A stretch of 58,050 nucleotides of DNA from Gemmatimonadaceae bacterium (GTDB lineage Bacteria; Gemmatimonadota; Gemmatimonadetes; Gemmatimonadales; Gemmatimonadaceae): NCBI GenBank assembly GCA_025450035.1, contig JANWIF010000011.1:1-58050 (forward strand), read 5' to 3'. The notes beneath the pieces were generated by a model, which was not told where the DNA came from, made no database searches, and was given only the letters and a program-made list of their open reading frames with translations. Positions 6,066 through 14,473 of the stretch are shown here, piece by piece (position 1 is the first letter of the stretch; each line of letters opens with the position of its first letter). The position numbers and the translations under genes were made by a program.

Positions 6066-8120
6066 ATGTCGGCCTTCTCTACTCGCCTCACGACGGCAGC
6101 TGTCGCCGCCGTTTCTGCGCTCGCGCTCGCCTTACCACTCGTCGCGCAGCAGCAACCCGTGCTGCGCCCCGGACAGCCCATCGCCAGCGCCGACCCGCGG
6201 CATTCCCAGACGGAAAAGCCACCGCTCCACGCGCGTCACTGGATCGCCATCACCGGCAAGCCGCTGTCAGCGACGGCTGGCGCGCTCATCTTCGCGAAGG
6301 GTGGAAACGCCGTGGATGCGGCGGTCGCGATGCTCGCCGCCGGCTGCACTATGTGGGACACACTGTCGTGCGGCGGTGAAACGCAGGCGCTGATCTACAA
6401 TCCCCACACGAAAAAGGTGATCGGCATCGACGCCTTGGGCGTCGCGCCCACCGGGGCAACCGCCGAGTTCTACCATAGCAAGGGCTACCGCTTCCCTCCC
6501 GAGTACGGGCCGCTCGCGGCCGTCACCCCCGGCACAGTAGGCGGCATGCTCACGATGCTCGCCGAGTACGGACATCTCTCGCTCAAGGACGTGCTGGCAC
6601 CGGCGATACAGATGGCCGACGGCTACCCGATGGAAGGAGAGCTCTCGAATACCATCGAGCACTTCAAGGGTTGGATCACGAAGTGGAAGTACGCACGCGA
6701 TGTCATGCTCACGCATCCGGGCGAGGCGCGCGAAGCGCCGGAGCCTGGCGAAATTTTCGTCCAGAAGGATCTCGCCGCGACGTGGCGCAAACTGGTAGAT
6801 GCGGAACAGCAGGCGCTCGAACAGGGGAAGGGACGTAAGGCGGCGATCTACGCCGCCTACGATCGGTTCTACAAGGGAGACATCGCGCGCGAACTCGTGC
6901 GCGGCATGCGGGAAGAGGGCGGTCTGTTCACGCGCGACGATCTCGCCAACTGGAAAGTGCGCATCGAGGAGCCGCTGCATACCAACTACAAGGGGATCGA
7001 AGTCTACAAGCTACCCATCTGGCAGCAGGGGCCGGCGATGCTCCAGGCGCTCAACATACTGGAGAACGTGGATGTGAAGAGCATGGGCTACAACTCGCCC
7101 AAGTACATTCACACACTGTACCAGACGATGAACCTCGCCTTCGCCGATCGTGATTTCTACTACGGCGACCCGTACTTCCCGCCGGCGGAGCCGGTGCGCG
7201 GGCTCCTGTCCAAGGAGTACGCGAAGTCACGCTTCGCGCAAATCGATTGGGCGAAGAACGATCCCGCGGCGAAGCCGGGTGACCCGTATCCGTTCCAGGG
7301 CGACACCAACCCGTTCAAGTCGCTGCTCGCCAACTGGAAGGTGAGCAATTTCGTGCTCACGGATTCTGCGTCGGGAAGTGGCCAGCAGGACAAGCCGGTC
7401 GCGGCGCCATCGCACGATTCGGTCGTGCCTCCCGCCGGACATTCGCCTAACGAGGCATCCGTGCGCATGTCCGGCGCGTCGGAGTTCGTCTCCCAGGACG
7501 CCACGCCGCGCGACTCGGCGTTCGAAGAAGGGTTCTACAGTGGCACCACGTCCATCGAGGCCGCCGACGCCGAAGGATGGGTAGTATCCGTAACGCCGAG
7601 CGGAGGCTGGGTGCCCGCCGTGATCGCGGGCCACACGGGCATCGGACTCAGCCAGCGCGCGCAGAGTTTCGTGACGGATAGCACTGATGGACCGTTCAAC
7701 GTGATCGAACCGGGCAAGCGGCCGCGGGTGACGCTCACGCCGACGCTCGCGCTCAAGAACGGCGTGCCGTTCCTCGCCATGGCGGTGCAGGGCGGAGACT
7801 CGCAGGACCAGAACCTCCTCCAGTTCTTCCTGAACGTCGTCGAGTTTGGTATGACCGTGCAGCAGGCCACCGAAGCGCCGAACATCAACAGCGACCAGAT
7901 GCGCTCGTCGTTTGGAAAGCACGAGTCGTGGCCGGGCCGGATGCTCGTGGCCACGTCGCTCCCCGATTCCACCTGCGAGGCGTTGCGGCAGATGGGCTAC
8001 ACGCTGGTATTTGCCGAGCGCACGTCAGGTCCGATCAACGCGATTCTGTTCGACACCGCGCATCGGAGCATGTGGGGCGGCTCCAGCAATCATGGAGAGG
8101 ACTACGGAATCGCGTGGTGA
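6066..8120 (+). CDS. Gamma-glutamyltransferase (Ntn hydrolase), exported
   Basis: This enzyme hydrolyses or transfers the gamma-glutamyl group of glutathione and related compounds after self-cleavage into two subunits. The 684-residue precursor starts at ATG 6066 with a signal peptide (MSAFSTRLTTAAVAAVSALA). Next come the large-subunit motifs AKGGNAVDAAVAMLAAGCTMW, SCGGETQALIYN and PEYGPLAAVTPGTVGGM. The small subunit would begin at Thr494 in FYSGTTSIEAADAEGWVVS, followed by SGGWVPAVIAGHTGIGLSQRAQ. Two oddities are visible. The usual TTH motif reads TTS. A Ser/Pro/Ala-rich linker of about 60 residues with little conservation precedes the catalytic Thr, making the protein roughly 100 residues longer than usual. 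Its 3' end overlaps the convergent methyltransferase gene by 19 bp. Confidence 0.93.
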   Translation: MSAFSTRLTTAAVAAVSALALALPLVAQQQPVLRPGQPIASADPRHSQTEKPPLHARHWIAITGKPLSATAGALIFAKGGNAVDAAVAMLAAGCTMWDTLSCGGETQALIYNPHTKKVIGIDALGVAPTGATAEFYHSKGYRFPPEYGPLAAVTPGTVGGMLTMLAEYGHLSLKDVLAPAIQMADGYPMEGELSNTIEHFKGWITKWKYARDVMLTHPGEAREAPEPGEIFVQKDLAATWRKLVDAEQQALEQGKGRKAAIYAAYDRFYKGDIARELVRGMREEGGLFTRDDLANWKVRIEEPLHTNYKGIEVYKLPIWQQGPAMLQALNILENVDVKSMGYNSPKYIHTLYQTMNLAFADRDFYYGDPYFPPAEPVRGLLSKEYAKSRFAQIDWAKNDPAAKPGDPYPFQGDTNPFKSLLANWKVSNFVLTDSASGSGQQDKPVAAPSHDSVVPPAGHSPNEASVRMSGASEFVSQDATPRDSAFEEGFYSGTTSIEAADAEGWVVSVTPSGGWVPAVIAGHTGIGLSQRAQSFVTDSTDGPFNVIEPGKRPRVTLTPTLALKNGVPFLAMAVQGGDSQDQNLLQFFLNVVEFGMTVQQATEAPNINSDQMRSSFGKHESWPGRMLVATSLPDSTCEALRQMGYTLVFAERTSGPINAILFDTAHRSMWGGSSNHGEDYGIAW

Positions 8121-8944
8121 GTCGTGGCGGGATCCACTGCGCGGCGGCAGTGATAGAGCTCGCCCGCGGCGGCTGAAAGGCCCATCCTCAGGGCGGCACT
8201 CGGCGCGGCAACATCAGCCACCCGGACAACCTCTACGACGAACCCCGCGTCGCGCAGCCGATCGACGTAGTCAGGCCCGTATCGGCGCACGTGGTCGCCC
8301 TGTCCGAAACGCCGCAGGCGCTCCGCCGGGTCGGTGATGGATGGGTCCTCATCGGTGTGCGGCGCGGTAATCGGCACGAGCAGCATCGCCCAACCGGCAG
8401 TTGGCTCGAGTACGCGGGCGCACTCGCGCATCGCCGCCCGATCGTTAGGCACGTGCTCAAGGACATGGCTGCAGTACACGATGTCGAACGAGCGATCGGG
8501 GTGCGGGATGTTCATGATGTCCATCGTTTCGGCCACCCCTTCGCGGCGCATATCAGCCGTGACATAGCCCGCGCCGATGTGCCGCGCGAGGCGGTCGCGA
8601 AAGCACGGTTCCGGCGCGATGTGGAGCAGACGCTTTGGCCTGGTGTCAAAGAGGTTGGTCCGTTGGGCGAAGTACAGCCACACGAACCGATGCCGCTCGA
8701 GCGCGCCGCACTGCGGGCACATCGCGTCCGTGCGCGGCACGATGCCATACGGCAGAAAGCAGCGCGAGGACCTGCCGCAGACCGGACACGACCGGCGCGT
8801 CCCCGCGTACGCGACACGCCGGCGGACCCGCTGCGCCGCCGCCAGCGGCGCGAGCGCCCAATCGCGAAGGCGTGCCCGAACGCCCGTGATGCGGGGGCCG
8901 TGACTCGACCACTCGCCGCTCGTACCTCTCGCCTCGTACCTCAT
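8102..8944 (-). CDS. SAM-dependent class I methyltransferase with N-terminal zinc ribbon
   Basis: Residues about 50-85 hold two Cys pairs (SCPVCGRSSRC and MCPQCGALERHR) that look like a zinc ribbon. A Rossmann methyltransferase domain follows. It has a motif-I-like RLLHIAPEPCFRDRL, an acidic loop TADMRREGVAETMDI, and the typical FDIVYCSHVLEHVPNDRAAMREC-like segment containing LEHVP. This architecture is seen in stand-alone methyltransferases of unknown substrate in polysaccharide and natural-product loci. The ATG start at 8944 lies inside a run of degenerate CTCGTACCT repeats, so the first 15 or so residues may not be translated; a downstream GTG is possible. The 3' end overlaps the GGT gene tail to tail. 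Confidence 0.85.
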   Translation of the reverse strand: MRYEARGTSGEWSSHGPRITGVRARLRDWALAPLAAAQRVRRRVAYAGTRRSCPVCGRSSRCFLPYGIVPRTDAMCPQCGALERHRFVWLYFAQRTNLFDTRPKRLLHIAPEPCFRDRLARHIGAGYVTADMRREGVAETMDIMNIPHPDRSFDIVYCSHVLEHVPNDRAAMRECARVLEPTAGWAMLLVPITAPHTDEDPSITDPAERLRRFGQGDHVRRYGPDYVDRLRDAGFVVEVVRVADVAAPSAALRMGLSAAAGELYHCRRAVDPATTHHAIP

Positions 8945-8948
8945 ACCT
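8919..8948. repeat. Three degenerate CTCRTACCT repeats
   Basis: CTCGTACCT occurs at 8919-8927 and 8933-8941, and CTCATACCT at 8940-8948, straddling the apparent start of the methyltransferase gene. Another copy lies in the intergenic space near 39384, with a near-copy near 39359, so this is a dispersed intergenic element rather than coding sequence. Confidence 0.5.
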
Positions 8949-8960
8949 CGCCTGTCACGC

Positions 8961-11486
8961 TCACTCGCTTCGCAGGGCCTGCATCGGATCCACCCGCGAC
9001 GCCCGGCGCGCCGGGATGAAGCTCGCGACCGCCGCCACGGCGAGCAGCACCGCGGCCACGAGCACGAACACCCAGGGATCGCGCGGCGATTCCTGGAACA
9101 GCAGCGGCTTCACCCACCGTGCCACGATGAGCGCGATCGCGCCGCCCAGCGCGACGCCCACCACGGCCAACCGCATCGCCTCGCTCACCACCAACCTGGC
9201 CAGGTCGCGCATCTGCGCGCCTAACGCGGCGCGGACGCCCAGTTCATGTGTGCGTTGGGCCACGTTGTAGGCAATCACGCTATACAGTCCGATCGCGGCC
9301 AGGGTGAGGGCCAGGGCGCCGAACACCACGAACATCGTCGCGCCCAGTTGCCACGACTGGGTCTCGTTCCCCAGGATGTCGCTCAGCGGCGTGACGGTGA
9401 TGTACGACGATCCGGGCATCAGCAGCTGCAGCCGTCGTCGCACGGTCTCCTGATATGTCGCTGCGCGGCCGTGCAAGCGTACGAACAGCCCGCCCCCGTC
9501 CGGATGGAACTGGGCGGCCGACAAATAATAGAACAACCCCGGGTCATCGCTCAGGCTCTGCGCCTTGATGTTTTCGGCCACGCCGACCACGTACGTACAC
9601 GGCACCGTGTCGGCACCCACCTTCACGCATTGACCGATCGCGTTCCGGCCGGCCCACAATGTCTTGGCCATCGCCTGGCTTACCACCATCGCCCGCGGTG
9701 CGCCGGCCAGGTCCTGCTCGCCGATGGAGCGCCCCTGCACAATGCGCGTGCCCATGGTCGCGAAGTAGTCCGGCGAGACGGCGTTGAGGTCGAATTCCCC
9801 CAGCCGGCTGACCGAATCGATGCCATCGACGTGCAGGTCCATGTCCCAGGTACTCCAGAACGGCGTGGTGAGCTGCTGCGCCACGTGCTCCACTCCCGGA
9901 ACGGCCGCCGCCGCCGCGAGCAAACGATCGAGCAGCGCCACGCGCTGTGCGCTGTCGATCTTCACACCGCGCATCTGGAGATCCACCGCCAACACCGGCG
10001 CGGGGTCGAAGCCTAACGGAACATTCTTCACGTTGCGCAGGCTGCGGACGAACAGGCCCGCCCCCACGAGCAGTACCACCGACAGCGCGCCCTGAAACAC
10101 CAGCAATCCCATGCGCAAGCGCGAGCGGTGGTATGTGCCTTCGCGCGCGCCCGCCTTGAGGTCGCTCGCCAGATTCGTGTGCCGGGTCTGCGCAATCGGC
10201 GCCAATCCGGTAAGCAAGCCCGCCACCAGCGCCGCAATACCGGCCACGAGCAACGTCCGCGGATCGGTCACCACTGCCGCGTTGGCGGTCTTCGGCAACA
10301 GCTCGGCGCGCAGCACCGCGCCCCCCCACTGGGCCACGAGCACGCCGATCACGCCGCCCAGCAGCGCCAGGAACATGCTCTCGGTCAGCAACTGAGACAC
10401 CAGACGGCCGCGACTGACCCCCAACGCCAACCGCACGGCGATTTCGCGCCGCCGGCGCAGCGCGCGCGCCAACAGCAGGTTGGCCACGTTGGCGCACGCG
10501 ATCAGCCACACGATGAGCGCGACCCCGGAAATCCACGTCGCGACCTTGGCGACGCTCGACTCGTTAGGCCCGCGCGCGCTCAACACCGAGCCCACCTGTG
10601 CGTGCGGCCGCAGAAGCGCCAGCGGGGTCATGTCATGGTCCGCGTCGCGCTGCACGGCGTAGCTCCGGAGGTCCGCCTGCGTGAGATCGGCATTCGCCGC
10701 CTCGATGCTCACACCCGGCTTCCGCTCCACCATCATCGACGCCCACGTCCAATGATACGTGGTCCACCACCGCTCCCCCGGCAATGCCAGCTGCGCACCC
10801 ATCTCGGCCCCGTGCGCCGAAATCGGAATGAACGCCGCCGGCGGTTCCTCCGGCCACAGACCCGCGAATCCGCGCGGCGCGACCCCGATGATCGAATAGG
10901 TCGTCGCGCCAATCTGGAGGGCTTGGCCCAGAACGTTGCGCGCCCCGCCGTACCGCGTCTGCCAGAGCCCGTACCCCAGCACGGCCACCGGTGTGCCGTT
11001 AGGCGGAGAGTCTTCTTTCGCCGTGTAGTAACGGCCCAGTGCCGGCGGCGCGTCGAAGAAACCAAAGAAGCTCGCGCTCACCACCCCCACGGACATCTCA
11101 CGCGACTCGCTCCCCGAGCCGACCGCCAGGTCGCGGTGCGTGAACTCCGCCGTCCGGGTAAAGGACGTGGTCCACTTGGTCAGATCCACGTACCGTGCGT
11201 ATTGCGCGTTGTTGCCCGTGAATTCCTTCCCCCGATGCGTACTCGCCAGATACACCCGATGCACGTGCGCCGGATCGCGCATCAATGGCGGGGCGCGAAA
11301 CAGCAACCGATCGACGATCGAGAACATCGCCGCATTGGCGCCGATGCCGAGCGCAAGCGTGATCACCACTGCCGCCGTGAACGCCGGAGTATTGCGCAAG
11401 CCGCGGAATGCGTAGCGCAGGTCCTGCAGAAGCGCGCCCCATCGTTCCGGGCGGACGTCGCGCGGGGTGACCGCTGGTGTCGTCAT
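8961..11486 (-). CDS. ADOP-type MacB/FtsX permease
   Basis: This 841-residue inner-membrane protein has the duplicated MacB-core plus FtsX layout of the orphan permeases common in Acidobacteria and Gemmatimonadota. Residues about 20-290 hold a first transmembrane helix (FTAAVVITLALGIGANAAMFS) and a periplasmic core. Three helices follow in the middle (VALIVWLIACANVANLLLARAL, MFLALLGGVIGVLVAQWGG, LLVAGIAALVAGLLTGLAPI). A second core then leads to the final FtsX block, ending in PARRASRVDPMQALRSE, the typical last residues. No ATPase gene is adjacent, hence orphan. The ATG at 11484-11486 (MTTPAVTPRD) is preferred over one 18 codons upstream. It carries four GTTAGGC-motif copies, the most of any gene here. 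Confidence 0.93.
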   Translation of the reverse strand: MTTPAVTPRDVRPERWGALLQDLRYAFRGLRNTPAFTAAVVITLALGIGANAAMFSIVDRLLFRAPPLMRDPAHVHRVYLASTHRGKEFTGNNAQYARYVDLTKWTTSFTRTAEFTHRDLAVGSGSESREMSVGVVSASFFGFFDAPPALGRYYTAKEDSPPNGTPVAVLGYGLWQTRYGGARNVLGQALQIGATTYSIIGVAPRGFAGLWPEEPPAAFIPISAHGAEMGAQLALPGERWWTTYHWTWASMMVERKPGVSIEAANADLTQADLRSYAVQRDADHDMTPLALLRPHAQVGSVLSARGPNESSVAKVATWISGVALIVWLIACANVANLLLARALRRRREIAVRLALGVSRGRLVSQLLTESMFLALLGGVIGVLVAQWGGAVLRAELLPKTANAAVVTDPRTLLVAGIAALVAGLLTGLAPIAQTRHTNLASDLKAGAREGTYHRSRLRMGLLVFQGALSVVLLVGAGLFVRSLRNVKNVPLGFDPAPVLAVDLQMRGVKIDSAQRVALLDRLLAAAAAVPGVEHVAQQLTTPFWSTWDMDLHVDGIDSVSRLGEFDLNAVSPDYFATMGTRIVQGRSIGEQDLAGAPRAMVVSQAMAKTLWAGRNAIGQCVKVGADTVPCTYVVGVAENIKAQSLSDDPGLFYYLSAAQFHPDGGGLFVRLHGRAATYQETVRRRLQLLMPGSSYITVTPLSDILGNETQSWQLGATMFVVFGALALTLAAIGLYSVIAYNVAQRTHELGVRAALGAQMRDLARLVVSEAMRLAVVGVALGGAIALIVARWVKPLLFQESPRDPWVFVLVAAVLLAVAAVASFIPARRASRVDPMQALRSE

Positions 11487-11568
11487 AGGGAGGCTGGTGC
11501 GGAGTGAGGGCGGGCGCCACGACGGATGATGGTTCGACACTTAACGGCCGAAAAGGGTGGCCGGGCGC

Positions 11569-12039
11569 TCACACCCAGCGCCGCGCCCGCGCACAATACG
11601 CCAGGTAGGGCTCGCCGAACTTCGCCGTCAGGTAGCGCTCCTCGCGGCGGATGACGCCCCAGTCGAGCAGGATCACGAGGGGAACGAAAAGCACGAACGG
11701 CCACAGCGCATTGAACAGCAGCGTGACGCCGACATAGATGACGAGGGTCGCGACGTACAGCGGATTCCGAGTGAATCGAAACGGTCCGCCGGTCACGATG
11801 ACGAGCGCCGGCTGCCCAGGATCGATGTTCGTTCCCGCGCGGCGCATCGTTGTTGCCCCCCACGCGAGGAGCACTGCCCCGGACACCACAAGCACGGCGC
11901 CCACGAAGTGCGCCGGGACCGCCGGAAAGGGATGTCGGGGGAATAGCCAGTGCAGAATGAGACCCAGGCCTAACGTACCGGCCACCATCAAGGGCGGGAA
12001 TGCGATGACGCCTGGGGTGTCGGTCGCTGGTGCGGACAT
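11569..12039 (-). CDS. Isoprenylcysteine carboxyl methyltransferase-like membrane protein
   Basis: This 156-residue integral membrane protein has four or five hydrophobic segments and the C-terminal ICMT/PEMT block: GPFRFTRNPLYVATLVIYVG, then LLDWGVIRREERYLTAKFGEPYLAY. In this family that region binds S-adenosylmethionine. Bacterial members methylate small lipophilic or thiol substrates, and the exact substrate cannot be read from sequence. The ATG at 12037-12039 has an excellent GGAGG ribosome site four bases away. It lies between the ADOP permease and the multicopper oxidase on the same strand, 72 bp after the oxidase stop, so it may be co-transcribed with that copper-related unit. Confidence 0.88.
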   Translation of the reverse strand: MSAPATDTPGVIAFPPLMVAGTLGLGLILHWLFPRHPFPAVPAHFVGAVLVVSGAVLLAWGATTMRRAGTNIDPGQPALVIVTGGPFRFTRNPLYVATLVIYVGVTLLFNALWPFVLFVPLVILLDWGVIRREERYLTAKFGEPYLAYCARARRWV

Positions 12040-12111
12040 GGCGCCTCCGGGTGAAAAAACTGGTGGGCACTGCGACACCGAGAGCTGACGTTGACACCGG
12101 TCGACGGCTCG

Positions 12112-13929
12112 CTACCTACCCGAATCTCCCACGCCCTTCCCCGCGGGTGGGTCGACGTGCAACACCGTCATCATTCCGGAGCCCAGATGCTCGGCGATGT
12201 GACAGTGGAGCATCCACGCGCCCGGATTCGACGCGTCGATCAGAAGGTCGACCGTCGACCCGACAGGGATGAGCGCGGTGTCCTTCCACACGAGATTCTT
12301 CGTGGCCACCCCGTCCCGCGCGACGACGAGCATGCGCTGGCCGTGCAGGTGAATCGGATGCTGCATCGGGTGAAAGGACTTGGGATCGTTGTAAATTCGC
12401 AGCTTGATCACCGACCCCTGCTTCACGTGCCAGTCGATGTCCATGTTCTCCTTGCCCGTCGCATCATCGCGCAGGATCCACCGAACCTGCGTGCTGGTGG
12501 AGAGCCAGTTCATGTCCGGCATTGCGTCCACCCACTCTACCGGCGCATAGTAGGCCGTGTCGACGTTCATGAATTGCACCGTCGCGAGCGGCAACGCGTT
12601 GGTCTGGATCGTGAGCGTGAGCCGCTTGTCCGGCGCCTTGTCGAAGTAGGGACGATACCGGTCGATGTCCCGCGACACCGCCGCGTTGTCGCGAAGCGCG
12701 GCGAACTCTCGACCGTAATCGGGCGCGACAACGGCCGGTGAGACGGTGACGATGCCTAACGTATCGACCTCGGCGTCGAACTCGCCCTGGAAGTGGTTGA
12801 TCGCCTGCACGGCGTTGACGAGCGCATACCGTCCAGGCCGATCGAACCGTACCGCCACGATGTAGCGTTCCGCCGGCGCGAGAACCACGCTGGGCACGCG
12901 CTCTTCGCGCTCGAAGCGGCTCACGTCGGACGCCAGCACCTTCATTGGCGCGCCACTGAACGAAAGATTGTACGTGCGCGAACTCGCGGTGTTCGTGAGA
13001 TAGAAGCGCACAACCTCGCCCTGCCCGACGTCGAGCGTGTACCGAGGCTCGCCGTTCACGAGCAGAAGATTTCCCACACGACCCATCAGAGCGAAATCCG
13101 GTGCTTCCGTGCCGTACGGAATCAGCGTGTCCGCGTTCACAAGCAGATCGTCGAGCACGAGCACCTGTTCGGTGTTCGCCGCCGAATAGTAGTTCTTGTC
13201 GGGCGAGTCCACGATCATGTTGCCGAACAGGCCCATCGCTTGCTCGATATCCTCGCGCACGTGCGGGTGATACCAGTAGATCCCCGCGTCCGGGAAGTGG
13301 ACTTTGTACACGAAACTGTCGCCCGGCGCCACCGGCTGCTGTGTTACGCCCGGTACGCCGTCATACCTGTTGTCCAGGCGCACACCGTGCCAGTGCACGG
13401 TGCTCGGCATATCGATCCGATTGTGGTAGCGGACGATGATCGTTGCGTTCTGTGGTACGCGGATGAGCGGGCCGGGTACCTCGCCATTGAAACCGTACAT
13501 CACATAGGGATGACCTTTGATGCTCCGCCGGACGAGCGTCGCGGCAAGGTCGAGTGTATCGCCGTCCTGCATCCGAACGACCTGACTGGGCTTCACTGCG
13601 GGCAGCGACAGAGGATCCATGCCCGCGCCGGGAAGAAACGGTGTGACCGGCGGAGTGAGGCCCACCAGGCCGGGCATCATGACCATCCCCTTTGGCATCG
13701 GGATTGGCACCGTCATGGCGCCGCCGTGCATGTCGGGCATGTTCATCGGTGTGGGAGCCAATGCCGGCATGGGCCGCGCGGTCGAATCGGCCTGCATCCC
13801 CTTCATCCCGGACATTCCTGGCGGGCGCGCGGGCATCGTGCGTGATGCGGTGTCGGCTTGTTGGGCGACCGCGACCGACGCCGACATGCAAAGCACCAAC
13901 ACCGCCACAACAGCTGCGCCGCCGCTCAA
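12112..13929 (-). CDS. Multicopper oxidase with Met-rich N-terminal region
   Basis: This exported laccase-type oxidase (605 residues) couples substrate oxidation to reduction of oxygen to water at a copper cluster. After a signal peptide comes a Met-rich stretch with 14 Met between residues 32 and 104 (GMSGMKGMQ, MNMPDMHGGAM, PMPKGMVMM), which probably binds or delivers copper. Copper-ligand motifs are complete: HWHG at 179-182, HPH at 221-223, HPIHLHGQ near the C-terminus, and HCHIAEHLGSGM at 575-586 with a Met axial ligand at the type-1 site. Translation appears to start at TTG 13927-13929, overlapping the upstream stop as TTGA, with GGAG seven bases before it. Cuprous oxidase or general phenol oxidase are both possible. 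The neighbours suggest periplasmic copper handling. Confidence 0.93.
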   Translation of the reverse strand: MSGGAAVVAVLVLCMSASVAVAQQADTASRTMPARPPGMSGMKGMQADSTARPMPALAPTPMNMPDMHGGAMTVPIPMPKGMVMMPGLVGLTPPVTPFLPGAGMDPLSLPAVKPSQVVRMQDGDTLDLAATLVRRSIKGHPYVMYGFNGEVPGPLIRVPQNATIIVRYHNRIDMPSTVHWHGVRLDNRYDGVPGVTQQPVAPGDSFVYKVHFPDAGIYWYHPHVREDIEQAMGLFGNMIVDSPDKNYYSAANTEQVLVLDDLLVNADTLIPYGTEAPDFALMGRVGNLLLVNGEPRYTLDVGQGEVVRFYLTNTASSRTYNLSFSGAPMKVLASDVSRFEREERVPSVVLAPAERYIVAVRFDRPGRYALVNAVQAINHFQGEFDAEVDTLGIVTVSPAVVAPDYGREFAALRDNAAVSRDIDRYRPYFDKAPDKRLTLTIQTNALPLATVQFMNVDTAYYAPVEWVDAMPDMNWLSTSTQVRWILRDDATGKENMDIDWHVKQGSVIKLRIYNDPKSFHPMQHPIHLHGQRMLVVARDGVATKNLVWKDTALIPVGSTVDLLIDASNPGAWMLHCHIAEHLGSGMMTVLHVDPPAGKGVGDSGR

Positions 13930-14456
13930 TCCGTCACTCCGTGGAAGAGCGCCGTGTGGGCGAGGAACATCTGCAACCAGCTGCTGGGCGAATTGCCGTG
14001 AAGCACCGTAGGTCCACTGTGCGATGCAGGCGCTGAATCGGATTCAGCGGAAATCACTAGGAGAAACTTGTCGAGTTCAACGTGCCCGACCACCGACGCG
14101 CCGTTAGTCACCGGCCCCAGGCGCTGCCACTGGCTCAGGTCCGGGGTCACCGCCCACGCGACGTACGCGTGAAAGTTGCCGAGTGCGGTCGGCGCCGGGA
14201 GCTTCGATGCCGTGATCCGCACGTCATAGCGAGCGTGTCCGGTAGCGGTGACGGCGACGCCAAACGGCGATTCCGCGAAGATCAATCGCGCGCTTCCCTG
14301 CGCGGCCGGAGCCGTTGCCGTGGAGAAAAGCGGGATGTCGAACGGGCCAACGTCGGGCCCACGCCATGGGATCGCCAGCAACCCGATCGCGAGCGCCGTT
14401 GTGGGCAACCGCGTGCAACGGCGACTGTGGGATAGCCGCCGCGCACGCTCGCGCAC
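13926..14456 (-). CDS. Unknown exported or membrane-anchored protein of the LVIVD-multicopper oxidase unit
   Basis: I do not recognise the family. The 176-residue product begins with a basic stretch followed by one hydrophobic segment (TALAIGLLAIPW), consistent with a signal peptide or anchor. Beta-rich sequence follows (ARLIFAESPFGVAVTATGHA, YDVRITASKLPAPTALG, FHAYVAWAVTPDLSQWQRLG, VVGHVELDKFLLVISAE) ending in a loop with several His residues. It sits tightly between two genes: the proposed GTG start (14454-14456) is 17 bp after the LVIVD stop, and its own TGA overlaps the oxidase TTG. This packing makes it a real member of the operon. It may partner the oxidase or the propeller protein. Confidence 0.62.
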   Translation of the reverse strand: MRERARRLSHSRRCTRLPTTALAIGLLAIPWRGPDVGPFDIPLFSTATAPAAQGSARLIFAESPFGVAVTATGHARYDVRITASKLPAPTALGNFHAYVAWAVTPDLSQWQRLGPVTNGASVVGHVELDKFLLVISAESDSAPASHSGPTVLHGNSPSSWLQMFLAHTALFHGVTD

Positions 14457-14473
14457 GAGTGCGCCAGAAAGGC

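Noticed and set aside
10128-11507. Long plus-strand open frame (459 codons) within the ADOP permease gene
   Set aside because: It is antisense to a gene with clear family motifs, and its own translation is Arg/His-rich without domains, as expected for an antisense frame in GC-rich DNA.
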